DNA of 64,000 bases from Photobacterium marinum (GCF_000331515.1 NZ_AMZO01000002.1:186001-250000); one strand, 5' to 3'. Shown: positions 25,947 to 36,981, counted from the first letter of the stretch. A program made the numbers and translations. Notes: a model not told the origin generated them from the sequence alone.

Positions 25947-28214
25947 TTAAATTTTGCAGCTTGTGCAGTCGTCTGCACCCATATCGCTCTGGCCGTCAGA
26001 GGCGCCGTCACGTGTATTGTGGTAATACAGGGTCTTCACACCAAGCTTGTATGCGGTCAGCAGATCTTTAAGCAGCAGCTTCATTGGTACCTTACCATTC
26101 GGCTGTGTGCTCGGGTCGTAGTTGGTGTTAGCTGAAATTGCCTGATCGATGAACTTTTGCATGATACCGACAAGCTGCAGGTAACCGTCATTGCTGCCAA
26201 TGTTCCAGAGTAACTCGTAATTGTCTTTATACTTGCTGTATTCCGGCACGACCTGTTTCAGGATGCCGTCTTTAGACGCCTTAACTGATACGAAGCCGCG
26301 AGGTGGCTCAATACCATTGGTTGCGTTCGAGATCTGAGACGATGTCTCGGATGGCATCAGTGCTGACAGGGTTGAGTTACGCAGACCATGCGTTTTGATC
26401 TCTTCGCGCAGTGTTTCCCAGTCGTAGTTCAGTTCTGTCGTGCAAATTTTATCGATGTCCTTCTTGTAGGTATCGATAGGAAGGATACCTTGTGCATAGG
26501 TTGTTTCGTTGAATGCCGGACACGCACCTTGCTCTTTAGCCAGACCTAGAGATGCTTTCAGTAGGTAGTACTGAATTGCTTCAAATGCCTGGTGAGTCAG
26601 GTTGTTTGCACTGCCGTCAGAGTAACGCACACCGTGTTTCGCCAGGTAGTACGCAAAGTTGATCACACCAACACCCAGTGTACGGCGGTTCATTGTTGCG
26701 CGACGAGCTGCCGGCAGCGGGTAGTCTTGGTAATCAAGCAGGGCGTCAAGTGCGCGAACTGTCAAGTCTGCCAGCTCTTCAAGATCATCCAGTGAATCAA
26801 TTGCACCCAGGTTGAATGCAGACAGGGTACACAGGGCAATCTCGCCGTTTTCGTCTTCAACGTTGTTTAGTGGCTTGGTTGGTAGCGCAATTTCAAGACA
26901 CAGGTTAGACTGACGAATCGGAGCCACAGATGGATCAAACGGGCTGTGGGTATTACAGTGGTCAACATTCTGAATGTAGATACGGCCGGTTGACGCACGC
27001 TCCTGCATCAGCAGCGAGAACAGCTCAATGGCTTTAATGCTCTTGCGCTTGATGCTTTCGTCCTGCTCATATTTTACGTACAGACGCTCAAATTCGTCTT
27101 GATCGGCAAAGAAGGCATCATATAGGCCAGGAACATCTGACGGAGAGAACAGGCTGATGTTTTCGCCTTTGATCAGACGGGTGTACATCAGTTTGTTGAT
27201 CTGTACGCCGTAGTCCATGTGACGGACACGGTTTTCCTCAACACCACGGTTGTTCTTCAATACCAGCAGTGATTCAACTTCACCGTGCCAGATAGGGTAG
27301 AACACAGTTGCCGCACCACCGCGTACACCGCCCTGAGAGCAGCATTTAACAGCAGTCTGGAAGTATTTGTAAAACGGGATACAACCCGTATGGAATGCCT
27401 CACCACCGCGGATTTCAGAGCCAAGGGCACGGATACGGCCTGCGTTGATACCGATACCGGCGCGCTGGGAAACGTAACGTACGATTGAGCTTGCTGTTGC
27501 GTTGATTGAGTCCAGGCTGTCGTCACACTCGATCAGTACGCATGAACTGAACTGACGGGTAGGAGTACGAACACCGGACATAATTGGCGTTGGCAGTGAG
27601 ATCTTGAATGTTGATACTGCATCGTAAAAACGCTTGATGTAATCAAGACGAGTTTCTTTCGGATATTTCGCAAACAGGCATGCTGCGATCATAATGTACA
27701 GGAACTGTGCACTTTCGTAGATTTCGCCGGAAACACGGTTCTGTACCAGATATTTGCCTTCAAGTTGCTTAACTGCCGCGTATGAGAAGTTCATATCGCG
27801 CCAGTGATCGATGAAATCGTTCATCAGCTCGAATTCTTCTTTGGTGTAGTCTTCAAGCAGATGTTTGTCGTATTTGCCTTGCTCTACCAGGTTAGAAACA
27901 TGGTTGTACAACGTTGGCGGTTCAAATTGACCGTACGCTTTCTTACGTAGGTGGAAGATCGCCAGACGTGCAGCAAGGTATTGATAATCTGGGGTTTCTT
28001 CTGAAATCAGGTCTGCTGCTGCTTTAATGATGGTTTCGTGAATATCTTCAGTTTTGATTCCGTCATAGAACTGAATGTGGGATTTTAGTTCGACTTGTGA
28101 AACCGAGACGTTCTCCAGGTCTTCCGCAGCCCATGCGATCACTCGGTGAATTTTATCTAAATCGATACTTTCTTTGCGTCCATCACGCTTGGTAACAGTT
28201 AGCTGTTGATTCAT
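25947..28214 (-). CDS. nrdA: Class Ia ribonucleotide reductase, alpha subunit
   Basis: Reduces ribonucleoside diphosphates. The 755-residue protein begins [20 protein letters not shown], an ATP-cone domain binding dATP/ATP for overall activity control, followed by the ten-stranded barrel; the C-terminal redox pair is in DDCTSCKI. The start at 28214 aligns with E. coli NrdA; an in-frame ATG at 28310 would add 32 residues reading through the leader. First gene of nrdA-nrdB-yfaE. Confidence 0.97.
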   Translation of the reverse strand: MNQQLTVTKRDGRKESIDLDKIHRVIAWAAEDLENVSVSQVELKSHIQFYDGIKTEDIHETIIKAAADLISEETPDYQYLAARLAIFHLRKKAYGQFEPPTLYNHVSNLVEQGKYDKHLLEDYTKEEFELMNDFIDHWRDMNFSYAAVKQLEGKYLVQNRVSGEIYESAQFLYIMIAACLFAKYPKETRLDYIKRFYDAVSTFKISLPTPIMSGVRTPTRQFSSCVLIECDDSLDSINATASSIVRYVSQRAGIGINAGRIRALGSEIRGGEAFHTGCIPFYKYFQTAVKCCSQGGVRGGAATVFYPIWHGEVESLLVLKNNRGVEENRVRHMDYGVQINKLMYTRLIKGENISLFSPSDVPGLYDAFFADQDEFERLYVKYEQDESIKRKSIKAIELFSLLMQERASTGRIYIQNVDHCNTHSPFDPSVAPIRQSNLCLEIALPTKPLNNVEDENGEIALCTLSAFNLGAIDSLDDLEELADLTVRALDALLDYQDYPLPAARRATMNRRTLGVGVINFAYYLAKHGVRYSDGSANNLTHQAFEAIQYYLLKASLGLAKEQGACPAFNETTYAQGILPIDTYKKDIDKICTTELNYDWETLREEIKTHGLRNSTLSALMPSETSSQISNATNGIEPPRGFVSVKASKDGILKQVVPEYSKYKDNYELLWNIGSNDGYLQLVGIMQKFIDQAISANTNYDPSTQPNGKVPMKLLLKDLLTAYKLGVKTLYYHNTRDGASDGQSDMGADDCTSCKI

Positions 28215-28286
28215 TTTTTGTAGTTTTCCCAGTATTTCTTTAATAACAGCGTTTTTTGCAACTTTAACGATAACGTTAGCAAAGAT

Positions 28287-28302
28287 TGTGATCTTTGTTA
28301 CA
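28287..28302. promoter_or_regulatory. Possible CRP-like site in the nrdA leader
   Basis: TGTGA-TCTTTG-TTACA has one mismatch to the TGTGA-N6-TCACA consensus. It lies downstream of the predicted nrdA start, so any effect would be repressive; may be chance. Confidence 0.25.
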
Positions 28303-28322
28303 TTTATCACTTGTGGGCAAAA

Positions 28323-28338
28323 ACACTATATATTGGGG
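28323..28338. promoter_or_regulatory. NrdR box of nrdAB
   Basis: ACACTATATATTGGGG closely matches the NrdR consensus ACAC-ATATAT-GTGT. It is just downstream of the predicted start. A second, degenerate copy (ACAAGATAGTGATGTGT, 28357-28373) overlaps the -10; NrdR usually needs two boxes about three helical turns apart. Confidence 0.7.
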
Positions 28339-28358
28339 TGTTGAGCTTATTTGGTTAC

Positions 28359-28387
28359 AAGATAGTGATGTGTCGACCTTTTTGCAA
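28359..28387 (-). promoter_or_regulatory. nrdA promoter
   Basis: Minus strand: TTGCAA (28387-28382), 17-bp spacer, TATCTT (28364-28359). The start would be near 28352, giving a leader of about 140 nt. Confidence 0.55.
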
Positions 28388-28407
28388 GGTGGGAAATTTT
28401 AAGCAGC

Positions 28408-28416
28408 TGTGGATAA
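28408..28416. promoter_or_regulatory. DnaA box upstream of nrdA
   Basis: TGTGGATAA, the exact complement of the consensus TTATCCACA, about 20 bp upstream of the nrdA -35. DnaA regulates nrdAB in E. coli from similar positions. The remaining sequence to 28596 is AT-rich and shows nothing else. Confidence 0.7.
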
Positions 28417-28596
28417 CATGGGGATTCGCAAAAATAAGTTAGTGCCTACCAACCGATTTAAGCAGGCACGCCAATATAATAGAAAAAATCAACGAAAAAT
28501 CGCAGCAAAAAAATACACAAGAAAAAATTTTTTCCTTGATTTTTATCAATTTTATACACTCGTTGAGGGTCGTGACTTGGTTGCTTAATTATTGAC

Positions 28597-29274
28597 TTAT
28601 CTGAGCGATTTTTGGTGTTCGAGAACATCAATCAGTGACTCCGGCTGGGCAAGAATACCTGAAGCCTGCCAGCTGTCCGGCGCATGGCGTTCTCCTATAT
28701 AGCCCCAACCGGCAACATATCCGGACATACTAGCGGCTCTGGCTGCGATCATGTCTTTTTCAATGTCACCGACATAAGCACATTGATGGTGGGAGGCTCC
28801 CAATAGTTCACAAGCATGTAGCAATGGTTCGGGGTGGGGTTTGGCAACACTGAGGGTATCGCCGCAGACAACAGTTTGTGCTTTCATCAGCTCCGGGAAA
28901 AAAGGAAGCAGTTGCTCTGTTAGGAAACCGGGCTTATTGGTCATGATCCCCCATGGGATCTTTTCTAACTCTAGGTAGGTAAGTAGCGAGGTGATTCCGC
29001 TATAGATGGAGGTACCATCACAAATGTTCTGCTGATAATAGTTGATGAATTGTTGTCTGAGCTGACTGTGATCCAAGTGTGATGGAACTGTGCCGAAGCC
29101 GGCAGTAAGCAGTCCTTTGGCGCCGTAGCTGGTGTTAGCCTGGATTTGCTCTTCAGTTAGCGGACCATAGTCATAATCGGCAAGTACCTTGTTAGCGGCA
29201 TCTGCCATATCAGGCGCGGTATCCAGTAAGGTACCGTCGAGATCAAATAATACTGCCATTATCGGTGAACTCAT
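28597..29274 (-). CDS. HAD-family phosphatase (phosphoglycolate phosphatase-like / MupP-like)
   Basis: A 225-residue haloacid dehalogenase superfamily member: motif I VLFDLDGTLLDT, motif II region WGIMTNK, motif III Lys in SVAKPHPEPL, motif IV YVGDIEKDMIAA. It is annotated as Gph-like by similarity. The genomic position beside ubiG resembles that of Pseudomonas mupP, an N-acetylmuramate-6-phosphate phosphatase of the same subfamily, so the substrate is uncertain. Same strand as ubiG, with a 280-bp gap holding the ubiG terminator. Confidence 0.85.
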   Translation of the reverse strand: MSSPIMAVLFDLDGTLLDTAPDMADAANKVLADYDYGPLTEEQIQANTSYGAKGLLTAGFGTVPSHLDHSQLRQQFINYYQQNICDGTSIYSGITSLLTYLELEKIPWGIMTNKPGFLTEQLLPFFPELMKAQTVVCGDTLSVAKPHPEPLLHACELLGASHHQCAYVGDIEKDMIAARAASMSGYVAGWGYIGERHAPDSWQASGILAQPESLIDVLEHQKSLR

Positions 29275-29475
29275 CGTGAATATCCTTATCTGTGAGACTG
29301 ATTAAATCAATTGGTATCTACTATACGCCTTATCTATGGGGTTAGCTTATGGCTGCAGAACAAAAAACAAGCAGGAGCGTCAGTGTTGTGAACCATCTTA
29401 ACTATTGTAGTAACAGGCGGGTTGAGCTTCGTAACAGAGTGATTGGCTTGTTGAATTGTGGGCGGGGGATAGAAA

Positions 29476-29501
29476 GAGAGGATGCTGGCTGGCATCCTCT
29501 C
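29476..29501 (-). terminator. ubiG terminator
   Basis: GAGAGGATGC / GCATCCTCTC, 10-bp stem with a 6-nt loop, followed on the minus strand by TTTCTAT, 53 bp past the ubiG stop. It separates ubiG from the downstream phosphatase gene. Confidence 0.75.
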
Positions 29502-29554
29502 TTCTTTATGTCTCTTTGATACGTATCTTGGACGATAACGTTAGCCGTGAAAAA

Positions 29555-30277
29555 TTATTCTGGCTTAACGGTATGGATGATGTAGTTGACGTCCACGTTA
29601 TTACCCAACCAGTAATTGTCCGTTAGTGGGTTGTAATGAAGGCCGGTGATATGACGCTCTTCAAGTGGGGTCTCGTCAATCATACCTAACAGCTCAGACG
29701 GTCGAATAAACTTATTGTGGTCATGGGTGCCTTTTGGCACCAGTTTCAGCAGTTGCTCTGCACCGACAATCGCAAACAGGTAGGATTTCAGGTTGCGGTT
29801 CAGTGTCGAGAAAAAGACGTGACCGCCCGGCTTGACCATTTTGGCGCAAGAAGCAATCACAGACGCCGGATCTGGAACGTGTTCCAGCATTTCCATGCAG
29901 GTGACGACGTCATAGGTTGCCGGGTGCAGTTCGGCGTGCTCTTCTGCAGTGCGCTGGACATATTCCAGTTTAGTGCCAGTTTCCAGAGCATGCAGGCGGG
30001 CTACGGTTAATGGCTCTTTGCCCATATCCAGGCCTGTAACTTCTGCACCTTCAACGGCCATGCTTTCAGCCAGGATGCCGCCGCCACAGCCAACATCGAG
30101 GACTTTTTTGCCAAACAGGCCACCGGCATTATCAATCACATAGTTCAGGCGTAGAGGGTTGATTTGGTGCAGGGGCTTGAATTCACCCTCCATGTCCCAC
30201 CAACGGGATGCCATTTCTTCAAATTTACTGATTTCAGCCGGATCGACATTTAACTGTTTGGTCATTCTTATTGCCAT
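29555..30277 (-). CDS. ubiG: Ubiquinone biosynthesis O-methyltransferase
   Basis: Performs both O-methylations in ubiquinone synthesis using SAM. 240 residues with motif [29 protein letters not shown], and the family ending [16 protein letters not shown]. Two starts are possible: ATG 30277 and ATG 30265 (MTKQLNVD); neither has a strong ribosome binding site, and family alignment does not decide. Divergent from gyrA, as in E. coli. Confidence 0.95.
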   Translation of the reverse strand: MAIRMTKQLNVDPAEISKFEEMASRWWDMEGEFKPLHQINPLRLNYVIDNAGGLFGKKVLDVGCGGGILAESMAVEGAEVTGLDMGKEPLTVARLHALETGTKLEYVQRTAEEHAELHPATYDVVTCMEMLEHVPDPASVIASCAKMVKPGGHVFFSTLNRNLKSYLFAIVGAEQLLKLVPKGTHDHNKFIRPSELLGMIDETPLEERHITGLHYNPLTDNYWLGNNVDVNYIIHTVKPE

Positions 30278-30405
30278 TCATCATCAATTGATGGCGCTAT
30301 TATAGCGGAACCGTCGCGACTTGAAATATTTGATTCGATAGCGGGTTTTGCCTGACTTGTTCCCTTGTGTTGTACTGATGACAGTTCAGCATAGACAAGT
30401 GAGTT

Positions 30406-30540
30406 TTATTCCTGACTAAAAGATAGAAACTCAGGTTCAAATGAGCCGGAAGATAAGGTCATGGCAGCGAGAATGAGTATCAGAATATATTTTCCGCCAA
30501 TGATGCATAGTCCGATAGTATTGATTGCTTTTCCTAACAT
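30406..30540 (-). CDS. Putative 44-residue membrane micro-protein
   Basis: An ORF below usual length limits, starting ATG at 30540 with GAGG five nt upstream. It begins MLGKAINTIGLCIIGGKYIL and continues with ILILAAMTLSSG, giving one hydrophobic helix (about residues 7-30), then a short acidic tail ending FSQE. The ribosome binding site and hydrophobicity favour a real gene; I do not recognise it and conservation is unknown. It lies alone between ubiG and gyrA. Confidence 0.4.
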   Translation of the reverse strand: MLGKAINTIGLCIIGGKYILILILAAMTLSSGSFEPEFLSFSQE

Positions 30541-30993
30541 AACGACCTCACTTATTTTTGTGTGTTAAAAATTAGAGTGCAGGCCCGTTTCGAACAGCTA
30601 AACGGCTGGGTGCAAAGACAATTCTACGCTTCTGTTAAAGGATAAAAGTGACCATGATCGGGCTTCTTCCCAGCATGATGGCGCTTAATGCGTTAATTTG
30701 CATAAACGGATATCGGGTCGGAATTTTACAATTGGTAGCACTTTATATTTTGGTGTGATGACTTTCACTTCAGTGTTTATGAATCACAAGGAAGTGTTTT
30801 GCCTGAAAAATAACCATTCAACTCGGAAAGAGCTTAAGAGAGACATAAGTTTGTGTCTGATTTTTGGTAAATCCGCTAAATTACTCACAACATAAATAGT
30901 GAAAGGTGTGCCTATCTGGGCCGATTTGTGCTATATTCTCGCACCTTGCACGTATAGATATACGACAGAAATTACCTGAGGGATATTGGCTCC
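30541..30993. other. gyrA upstream region
   Basis: 453 bp. The only clear element is the extended -10 before gyrA. A 65-codon ORF at 30698-30895 has no convincing ribosome binding site and is probably chance. Confidence 0.5.
30929..30937 (+). promoter_or_regulatory. gyrA extended -10 promoter
   Basis: TGCTATATT reads as an extended -10 element about 57 bp before the gyrA ATG; no good -35 is seen, in keeping with an extended -10 type. Confidence 0.45.
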
Positions 30994-33630
30994 ATGAGCG
31001 ATCTTGCAAAAGAGATCACGCCCGTAAATATTGAAGAGGAGCTGAAAGGCTCATACCTCGACTATGCGATGTCAGTCATCGTTGGTCGTGCTCTTCCGGA
31101 TGTGCGTGATGGCCTTAAGCCTGTACACCGCCGCGTATTATTCGCGATGAATGTGCTTGGCAATGACTGGAATAAAGCATACAAAAAATCAGCCCGTGTG
31201 GTTGGTGACGTAATCGGTAAATATCACCCGCACGGTGATAGCGCGGTTTACGACACAATCGTACGTATGGCGCAACCTTTCTCTCTCCGCTACATGCTGG
31301 TGGATGGTCAGGGTAACTTCGGTTCTATCGATGGTGACTCTGCGGCGGCAATGCGTTATACCGAAGTGCGCATGGCAAAAATTGCCCACGAGCTGCTGGC
31401 CGACCTGGAAAAAGAGACGGTTGATTATGTGCCTAACTACGATGGCACTGAGCAGATCCCGGCAGTATTGCCGACAAAGATCCCGAACCTTCTTGTTAAC
31501 GGTGCGTCTGGTATCGCCGTTGGTATGGCGACGAATATTCCGCCACACAACCTGGGCGAAGTTATCGACGGCTGTCTGGCTTACATCAATGATGAAGACA
31601 TCACCATTGATCAGCTGATGGAATACATCCCGGGCCCGGACTTCCCGACCGCAGCATTGATCAGTGGCCGTAAAGGCATTGTTGACGCTTATAAAACGGG
31701 TCGCGGTAAGATTTACATGCGCTCAAAAGCTGATATCGAAGCGGACAAGAATGGCAAAGAGACCATTGTTGTTACAGAGATTCCATATCAGGTAAACAAA
31801 GCTCGTCTGATCGAAAAGATTGCTGAGCTGGTTAAAGATAAGAAAGTTGAAGGTATCAGTGCACTGCGCGATGAGTCTGATAAAGACGGTATGCGTATTG
31901 TTATTGAATGTAAGCGTGATGCTGTAGGTGAGGTTGTACTGAACAACCTGTATGCACAGACTCAGCTACAAACAACATTCGGTATCAACATGGTTGCACT
32001 GGCTGATGGTCAGCCAAAACTGTTCAACCTGAAAGAGATGCTGAAGTGCTTCGTCGATCACCGCCGTGAAGTGGTGACTCGTCGTACTATCTTCGAATTG
32101 CGTAAAGCTCGTGACCGTGCTCATATCCTTGAAGGTCTGGCACTGGCGCTGGCGAACATCGATGAAATCATCGAGTTGATCAAGAATGCTCCGACTCCGG
32201 CTGAAGCGAAAGCTGGCCTGGTTGCTCGTGGCTGGGATCTGGGTAACGTTGCAGCGATGCTGGAGCGTGCCGGTACAGATGCTGCTCGTCCAGAATGGCT
32301 GGAAGAGCAATACGGCATCCGTGACAACAAATACTACCTGACTGAGCAACAGGCTCAGGCTATTCTTGACCTTCGTCTGCACAAGCTGACTGGTCTTGAG
32401 CACGAGAAGATTCTTGGCGAATACAAGACGTTGCTGGAAGAAATTGCAGAATTGCTGCACATCCTGTCTAGCTCTGAGCGTCTGATGGAAGTGATACGTG
32501 AAGAGTTGGAACTGGTTAAAGAGCAGTTCAACGATGCGCGTCGCACTGAAATCACAGCAGCAAGCCATGACATCGATCTGGAAGATCTGATTAACCAGGA
32601 AGATGTAGTGGTGACCCTATCTCACGAAGGTTACGTGAAGTATCAGGTACTGAGCGACTACGAAGCTCAGCGCCGTGGTGGTAAAGGTAAGGCGGCAACG
32701 CGAATGAAGGATGAAGACTTCATTGAACGTCTGCTGGTTGCCAATACCCACGATACAATTCTGTGCTTCTCTAGCCGTGGTCGCATGTACTGGCTGAAAG
32801 TTTATCAGCTGCCACATGCAACTCGTACTGCACGCGGTAAGCCGATTGTTAACATCCTTCCTCTGGAAGAAGACGAACGTATTACTGCTATCCTGCCAGT
32901 GAAAGAATATGAAGAAGACAAGTTCGTATTCATGGCAACGGCAGACGGTACAGTTAAGAAGACACCGCTGACTGACTTCAGTCGTCCTCGTAGTGCCGGT
33001 ATTATCGCAGTGAACCTGCGTGATGGTGACTCGCTGATCGGCGTTGACCTGACAGACGGTTCTGATGACATCATGCTGTTCTCTTCTGCGGGTAAAGTTG
33101 TTCGCTTCTCTGAAGATCAGGTTCGTGGCATGGGCCGTACAGCGGCTGGTGTACGCGGTATCAAGCTGGCTGAAAACGACCAGGTTGTTTCACTGATTGT
33201 TCCTCAGAATGAAGGTGATGTACTGACTGTAACTGAAAATGGTTACGGTAAGCGTACTGAGCTGAGCGAATACCCAACCAAGAGCCGTGCAACTCAGGGC
33301 GTTGTGTCTATCAAGGTTTCAGAGCGTAACGGTAGCGTTGTAGGTGCGGTACAGGTTGAGGAAGGTGACGAGTTCATGATGATCACCAACGGCGGTACAC
33401 TGGTTCGTACCCGTGTAGCTGAGGTGAGCCGAGTGGGTCGTAACACCCAGGGTGTTACCCTGATCCGTACTGCTGACGACGAGCAGGTTGTTGGTCTTCA
33501 GCGTATCGATGAGCCGGAAGAAGACGAGCAGGACATCGAAGAGGCTGTAATAGCCGAAGGTGAAACTGCAGAAGTGTCAGAACAACCGGCAGCCGATTCT
33601 GAAGCCGATGAATCAACTGACGAAGAATAA
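30994..33630 (+). CDS. gyrA: DNA gyrase subunit A
   Basis: Introduces negative supercoils with GyrB. 878 residues, starting [20 protein letters not shown]. The catalytic Tyr lies in AAAMRYTE (near residue 122). The quinolone-resistance region reads [19 protein letters not shown], with Ser at 83 and Asp at 87, so no common resistance change. The C-terminal beta-pinwheel contains the GyrA box ([11 protein letters not shown]). The end is an acidic tail rich in Glu/Asp/Ala. Confidence 0.98.
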   Translation: MSDLAKEITPVNIEEELKGSYLDYAMSVIVGRALPDVRDGLKPVHRRVLFAMNVLGNDWNKAYKKSARVVGDVIGKYHPHGDSAVYDTIVRMAQPFSLRYMLVDGQGNFGSIDGDSAAAMRYTEVRMAKIAHELLADLEKETVDYVPNYDGTEQIPAVLPTKIPNLLVNGASGIAVGMATNIPPHNLGEVIDGCLAYINDEDITIDQLMEYIPGPDFPTAALISGRKGIVDAYKTGRGKIYMRSKADIEADKNGKETIVVTEIPYQVNKARLIEKIAELVKDKKVEGISALRDESDKDGMRIVIECKRDAVGEVVLNNLYAQTQLQTTFGINMVALADGQPKLFNLKEMLKCFVDHRREVVTRRTIFELRKARDRAHILEGLALALANIDEIIELIKNAPTPAEAKAGLVARGWDLGNVAAMLERAGTDAARPEWLEEQYGIRDNKYYLTEQQAQAILDLRLHKLTGLEHEKILGEYKTLLEEIAELLHILSSSERLMEVIREELELVKEQFNDARRTEITAASHDIDLEDLINQEDVVVTLSHEGYVKYQVLSDYEAQRRGGKGKAATRMKDEDFIERLLVANTHDTILCFSSRGRMYWLKVYQLPHATRTARGKPIVNILPLEEDERITAILPVKEYEEDKFVFMATADGTVKKTPLTDFSRPRSAGIIAVNLRDGDSLIGVDLTDGSDDIMLFSSAGKVVRFSEDQVRGMGRTAAGVRGIKLAENDQVVSLIVPQNEGDVLTVTENGYGKRTELSEYPTKSRATQGVVSIKVSERNGSVVGAVQVEEGDEFMMITNGGTLVRTRVAEVSRVGRNTQGVTLIRTADDEQVVGLQRIDEPEEDEQDIEEAVIAEGETAEVSEQPAADSEADESTDEE

Positions 33631-33653
33631 TTGCTTTAGTCATTTGTTCTGAT

Positions 33654-33683
33654 AAAAACGCAGCCTATGGGCTGCGTTTTTTT
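33654..33683 (+). terminator. gyrA terminator
   Basis: AAAACGCAGCC / GGCTGCGTTTT with loop TATG and a seven-T run, 24 bp after the stop. Confidence 0.92.
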
Positions 33684-33900
33684 GTTTTCAGCATTTATTT
33701 CCTGTCCACTTAATTGCTTTTCCTGCGAAAGATATCAAGAAAGACTTTTCTCTTATGCAATAAAGGTGTAAAAACAAAGACCTGATCTCCGTCACATCTT
33801 GAGGCGGACAGAGTCAAAGATAGGTCGTGTGGTTTACGGTTGATAAATCACAATGCCTTTTAAAACCAATGTTTTATACAGCAGGAGCAAGTCTTACATC

Positions 33901-34983
33901 ATGGAAAAGGTCTATAACTTTTGTGCTGGTCCGGCAATGATCCCAGCAGACGTTATGAAGAAAGCACAGGAAGAGCTGGTGAACTGGAATGGTCTAGGGA
34001 CATCCGTGATGGAAATCAGTCACCGTAGTAAAGAGTTCATTGCGGTGGCTCAGCAGTCAGAACAGGACTTGCGTGATCTGCTTGCTATTCCTGATAACTA
34101 CCATGTGCTTTTCTGCCACGGTGGTGCACGTGGTCAGTTTGCCGCAGTGCCGATGAACCTGCTGGGTGATGCTGAAACGGCTGATTACATGGATGGTGGT
34201 TACTGGGCTCATAGCGCTGCAAATGAAGCGCAAAAGTACTGTCAGCCGAATGTTGTTGATATTACCTGTGAGCGTGACGGTAAGCGGGCTATTTTGCCTG
34301 CTTCTGAGTGGCAGCTGTCTGATGATGCGGCGTTTGTTCATTTCTGTCCGAATGAAACCATCGATGGTATCGAAATCCGCGATCTGCCGGATACGGATAA
34401 GCCTATTGTTGCCGATATGTCTTCAACTATTCTGTCACGTAAGATTGATGTTTCTAAGTACGGTGTGATTTATGCCGGTGCGCAGAAAAATGTGGGTCCG
34501 GCCGGCCTGACAATTGTCATTGTCCGTGATGATTTGCTGGGTAAGGCCAAGCAGATCTTGCCGAGTATCCTGGATTACACCGTGCTGGTTGATAAAGAGT
34601 CAATGTTCAACACACCACCGACTTTTGCCTGGTATCTGGCTGGTGAGGTATTCAAGTGGCTGAAAGCGATTGGTGGTGTTGAAGAGATGCAGCGCCGCAA
34701 TGAAGCGAAAGCCAAGATTTTGTATGATTTCGTTGATCACTCTGATTTCTACCGTAACGAGATCCACCCGGACAATCGTTCCCTGATGAATGTACCTTTC
34801 CAGTTAAAGAGCCCTGAACTTGATGCTTTGTTCCTGGAACAGGCTGATGCGGCAGGTCTTAAAGCACTGAAAGGTCATCGTGCAGTAGGTGGTATGCGAG
34901 CATCAATTTATAATGCAATGCCGATTGAAGGTGTGCAGGCATTAGTCGACTTTATGGCGAAGTTCGAGCAAGAGCACGCATAA
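33901..34983 (+). CDS. serC: Phosphoserine aminotransferase
   Basis: PLP enzyme of serine synthesis, also used in pyridoxal phosphate synthesis. 360 residues beginning [20 protein letters not shown]. The PLP-binding Lys lies in [23 protein letters not shown] 33901 is chosen by family alignment; AGGAG is 13 nt away, longer than usual, and an upstream ATG at 33853 would add 16 residues. In E. coli serC and aroA are adjacent; here four genes separate them. Confidence 0.96.
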   Translation: MEKVYNFCAGPAMIPADVMKKAQEELVNWNGLGTSVMEISHRSKEFIAVAQQSEQDLRDLLAIPDNYHVLFCHGGARGQFAAVPMNLLGDAETADYMDGGYWAHSAANEAQKYCQPNVVDITCERDGKRAILPASEWQLSDDAAFVHFCPNETIDGIEIRDLPDTDKPIVADMSSTILSRKIDVSKYGVIYAGAQKNVGPAGLTIVIVRDDLLGKAKQILPSILDYTVLVDKESMFNTPPTFAWYLAGEVFKWLKAIGGVEEMQRRNEAKAKILYDFVDHSDFYRNEIHPDNRSLMNVPFQLKSPELDALFLEQADAAGLKALKGHRAVGGMRASIYNAMPIEGVQALVDFMAKFEQEHA

Positions 34984-35003
34984 CCTTCTGAAATATAATA
35001 ATG

Positions 35004-35030
35004 AAGCCTCTCTGTTGAGAGGCTTTTTTT
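35004..35030 (+). terminator. serC terminator
   Basis: AAGCCTCTC / GAGAGGCTT with loop TGTT and a T-run, 21 bp after the stop. Confidence 0.9.
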
Positions 35031-35131
35031 ATGACTCGCAACTATTGTGTTCCTTTTCTTATTTTCGCTTTCAGGAACTACACAGGGATTGCCTACATTT
35101 AAGATTGGGTAAACTCCTTGAGAATAGAAAA

Positions 35132-36388
35132 ATGAGAGCGTTAGTTTACGTAGTAATAGGGGGTATTTTGCTGTCCGGCTGTGGAGGTGACGGTTCTGAT
35201 TCTTCGGCTGATGGTTCGGGTTCGGTATCCAAAATTAACGGTACCGTTGATACGATTTCTTATACTGCTCTACAGCTTAGCGTTAATGGTCATGAGCTTG
35301 ATGCATCTGATTCTGATGTGAGTTACAACGGACAAACTTTCAATTTTGATTTTGTCACTACGGGGATGCAGGTTGAAGTCAGTAACCAGAACGATATTGC
35401 ACAGGAAATTGTTCTGAAACCAATTGTAACCGGGGCTGTAAGCGCGTTATCTGCTGATTCTATAACTGTCAACGGGATTACTTTTAACTTTTCTGCAAGC
35501 GGAGTGGAGGTTGGTGACTGGGTTATGCTGTTCGCCCGGCTCCACCCAGATAATACCTGGTCGGTCACTTCTTTAAATCAAATTAATCCATTGCTTAATG
35601 CTGAAATTGAAGGTGTCCTTACCGGTGTTGACCAAAACGGAACGAGAACGGCTTTGTTGGGAACCGTTCTGGTTGATTATAGTAATGCCACGATTGAAGA
35701 TGACCGTGCATTAGAGAATGGTATGTGGGTTGAAATATACGGACTGTTTAGTAATGGTCGCTTTGTGGCTTTTTCAATTGATATTAAGGACCCACAGGAT
35801 TTTAACGGACTGGAATTTGAAGGTGTGGTGACCTGGGTCAGTGATGACAAGACGTTGTTTGAAGTCGCAGGATATTTATTAGTTAATATCAACAGTAATA
35901 CTGTATTTGATGATGGTACTGCTAATAACCTTCAGGCTGGTGCTATTGTTGAGTTGGATTTAGTTCAGTCCGGTAGTTCGCTTATTGCCACTAAGGTCGA
36001 TTTTGAAGATCAGGTTGTGGCACCTGATAACCTTGAATTCAAGGTGGAAGGAGAGGCCCGCTTCTCTAATGGCGTAGTGTCGATAAATGGTATCCCTTTT
36101 GAAGTTAATACCGGAACACGTTTTGATGACGGACTGACGCTTAACAACCTTGATGGTAGCTGGGTTGAATTAAAAGGAAAGAATATCAATAACCAGCTGG
36201 TGCTGAAAGTAATCGAGCCGGAATCCCGAGATAATGAAATCAGCCTGGAAGGACCGGTAGAAAACAACACTCTGTGGGGTTACTCCTCTTTAGATAATTC
36301 GCTGGCAACCTTCAACGGGCAGTGGGTAGATATAGAGTGTTCACGTAATGGTAATGTTCTGACCTTATGTCGGCTTGATTTGAATTAG
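35132..36388 (+). CDS. DUF5666-domain lipoprotein
   Basis: A 418-residue exported lipoprotein. Signal sequence MRALVYVVIGGILLSGC with lipobox LLSGC (Cys17), followed by a Gly/Asp/Ser linker (about 18-40). The rest is a series of roughly 60-70-residue beta-rich repeats of DUF5666 type (for example EGVLTGVDQNG, EGVVTWVSDD, EGEARFSNG starts). Function unknown; family members are cell-surface or periplasmic. An upstream in-frame start at 35015 would overlap the serC terminator and bury the signal peptide, so it is rejected. Confidence 0.85.
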   Translation: MRALVYVVIGGILLSGCGGDGSDSSADGSGSVSKINGTVDTISYTALQLSVNGHELDASDSDVSYNGQTFNFDFVTTGMQVEVSNQNDIAQEIVLKPIVTGAVSALSADSITVNGITFNFSASGVEVGDWVMLFARLHPDNTWSVTSLNQINPLLNAEIEGVLTGVDQNGTRTALLGTVLVDYSNATIEDDRALENGMWVEIYGLFSNGRFVAFSIDIKDPQDFNGLEFEGVVTWVSDDKTLFEVAGYLLVNINSNTVFDDGTANNLQAGAIVELDLVQSGSSLIATKVDFEDQVVAPDNLEFKVEGEARFSNGVVSINGIPFEVNTGTRFDDGLTLNNLDGSWVELKGKNINNQLVLKVIEPESRDNEISLEGPVENNTLWGYSSLDNSLATFNGQWVDIECSRNGNVLTLCRLDLN

Positions 36389-36462
36389 TAAAAAAGCCAT
36401 TGGTTAATACGATGGTTTGTAGTGAAGTGGCTCCATCATGTTAACTTTTATCAGGTTAAAAC

Positions 36463-36981
36463 TTACTGAGTTGTCATGATAATTTGGCTGGTATCAAAGC
36501 CCTTTTGTCTTGCGATAGTTAAGTAATATTGCAATTTTTCTTGTGGTAGAGATTTGTTGCGGGAAAGGATCCAAAAATAATCCGTGTTATACCCACTGAC
36601 TAAAGCTGTGGAGTAGTCAGGCTCAAGATAAAACACCACATAACTACCGTAGAAAGGGCCGAAAAAAGAGACCTTGAGATGGGCGATATCTGGTGATCCG
36701 ACAAATTTCGCTTTGCCTTCGGCTTCTTTCCATTCACCAGCCTCTTCATTGAATCCTCTGTTTATCACTTTTACTGAACCATCATCATTAAGCGAATAAG
36801 TAGCGGAGATCTGTGACAGTCCACGTTCAAAGCTGTGGTCTAGGCGGGCAATTTCGTACCAGGTGCCAAGATAACTTTCTATGCTAAATGGTTTCACCGG
36901 AGTGACCTGTACTGGCATGCCAGTACATCCTGTCATTCCGAACAAAATAACAGTAGCAAGAAATCGGGTGATTTTTCGCAT
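36463..36981 (-). CDS. blc: Outer-membrane lipocalin (Blc family)
   Basis: A 172-residue bacterial lipocalin. Signal peptide MRKITRFLATVILFGMTGC, lipobox MTGC (Cys19). The lipocalin signature is YLGTWYEIARLDHSFERGL, with SGYNTDYFWILSR later. The family binds lysophospholipids and fatty acids and supports envelope stress survival; that role is inferred. It converges with the DUF5666 gene. Confidence 0.92.
   Translation of the reverse strand: MRKITRFLATVILFGMTGCTGMPVQVTPVKPFSIESYLGTWYEIARLDHSFERGLSQISATYSLNDDGSVKVINRGFNEEAGEWKEAEGKAKFVGSPDIAHLKVSFFGPFYGSYVVFYLEPDYSTALVSGYNTDYFWILSRNKSLPQEKLQYYLTIARQKGFDTSQIIMTTQ

Noticed and set aside
29304-29324. Sequence resembling one end of the 10868-10965 element (ATACCAATT-like)
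   Set aside because: Only about ten bases match and there is no partner arm.
29349-29525. 58-codon plus-strand ORF between the HAD gene and ubiG
   Set aside because: Runs through the ubiG terminator hairpin and ends in simple translated stem sequence; weak binding site.
31966-32568. 200-codon minus-strand ORF inside gyrA
   Set aside because: Shadow of a strongly biased coding frame.
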